Assembly (NCBI GenBank): GCA_041653995.1
Contig: JBAZEK010000015.1
Coordinates: 1 to 10,813 of the forward strand
Length of the DNA stretch: 10,813 nt
Direction of reading: 5' to 3'
From: Dehalococcoidia bacterium
Lineage (GTDB): Bacteria; Chloroflexota; Dehalococcoidia; GIF9; UBA5629
Shown here: positions 10,603 through 10,813 of the stretch, piece by piece
Layout of the letters: each line of letters opens with the position of its first letter
Position numbering within the stretch: position 1 is the stretch's first letter
Notes under the pieces: model-generated
Seen by the model: only the letters and a program-made list of their open reading frames with translations
What the model was told of the DNA's origin: nothing
The model's database searches: none
Program-made: the position numbers and the translations under genes

Positions 10603-10813
10603 GTTTCAAGCTCCAATTGCTGCCACTGCTGTGCGGTCAGCTGCATGCCAAATGCCACATATCGCAGCCCGCGACCGTTTTTGATTCCGGTGCAGTCGGC
10701 GCAGTCGGTGCAGTCGGCGCAGTCGGTGCAGCGGGTGCAGTCGGTGCAGTCGGCGCAGCGGGTGCAGTCGGCGCAGCGGGTGCAGCCGGTGCAGCGGGTG
10801 CAGTCCCAGCAGC
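10599..10813 (-). CDS. Cys-triplet repeat protein 4, 5' end outside window
   Basis: The visible part is 70 residues: 14 cysteines at exact three-residue spacing (CWD, CTR, CTG, CTR, CAD, ...), then the C-cap TGIKNGRGLRYVAFGMQLTA and QQWQQLELET. The stop TGA overlaps the ATG of gene 3 by four bases. The C-cap is identical to that of gene 3 except for the first residue and Met for Val, and the DNA is 87 of 88 identical, so the pair arose by recent tandem duplication. The N-cap and the total repeat count lie beyond the window. Its last codons also supply the ribosome binding site of gene 3. Confidence 0.82.
   Translation of the reverse strand, partial: CWDCTRCTGCTRCADCTRCADCTDCTRCTDCADCTDCADCTGIKNGRGLRYVAFGMQLTAQQWQQLELET
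10601..10688. repeat. 88-bp direct repeat, copy 2 (C-cap of gene 4)
   Basis: Matches 10077-10164 at 87 of 88 positions. The 524-bp offset equals one full Cys-triplet gene, so recombination between the two copies would delete or add exactly one gene. Confidence 0.85.

Noticed and set aside
10082..10609. Minus-strand Arg-Leu-His-Pro-Leu repeat frame
   Set aside because: Frame-shifted shadow of Cys-triplet gene 3; its TTG start lies inside the ribosome binding region of the real gene.
10013..10684. Long plus-strand frames across the right-hand array (Gln/Val/Ser and Gly/Ala/Val repeats resembling silk or collagen)
   Set aside because: They arise because a 9-bp period without stops opens several frames at once. 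The minus Cys frame alone has a ribosome binding site, conserved caps and paralogues.
10168..10813. CRISPR-like array
   Set aside because: Repeats are 9 bp, contiguous and coding, with no spacers and no cas genes.

Overview
The window looks like part of a tailed-phage or prophage genome (Caudoviricetes-like) from a bacterial host. Genes are short, tightly packed and often joined by ATGA, TAATG or TGATG stop/start overlaps. Several have bacterial Shine-Dalgarno sequences. The recognisable products are typical phage accessory proteins: a ParB-like/metallophosphoesterase fusion, an HD-domain phosphohydrolase, a SprT-like metalloprotease fragment and a GLCxxCY zinc-knuckle protein. No integrase, terminase, capsid, portal or polymerase gene is present, so lifestyle and host cannot be read from it.

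Layout. (1) 1-1761, minus strand: four overlapping genes of structural (tail or decoration) character behind a near-consensus sigma70-type promoter at 1833-1861; the last runs off the left edge. (2) 2068-3174, minus: an unrecognised 368-residue basic, probably helical protein with an extended -10 at its start and two and a half 35-bp direct repeats just upstream. (3) 3175-3922: about 750 bp without a convincing gene but full of dyads, palindromes and direct repeats, a candidate origin or control region, closed by a 24-bp perfect hairpin. (4) 3923-4738, minus: a small operon containing the first Cys-triplet protein. (5) 5000-5878, plus: the second Cys-triplet gene and an adjoining gene with a Pro-rich tail, the only plus-strand genes. 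(6) 5862-10813, minus: a dense operon of, in transcription order, two tandem Cys-triplet genes, an unknown, the HD hydrolase, a 26-residue membrane peptide, a 79-residue Cys-rich small protein, the zinc-knuckle/15-residue-repeat protein, the ParB-phosphoesterase, a small multi-pass membrane protein and the SprT-like protein.

The standout is a family of four paralogues (4122-4433, 5000-5329, 10075-10602, 10599-10813). Each has, where complete, a short N-terminal cap, an uninterrupted run of Cys-X-Y triplets (15, 19 positions, 42, and at least 14) and a conserved C-terminal cap built around GLRYVAFG.QL. Cysteine falls on every third residue without a spacing error. The genes differ by whole 9-bp units. 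Two of them differ in the N-terminal cap by an exact 26-bp in-place inversion that keeps the reading frame open. I do not know a described function for this architecture. The sequence suggests a rapidly changing, thiol-lined fibrous or metal-binding protein family.
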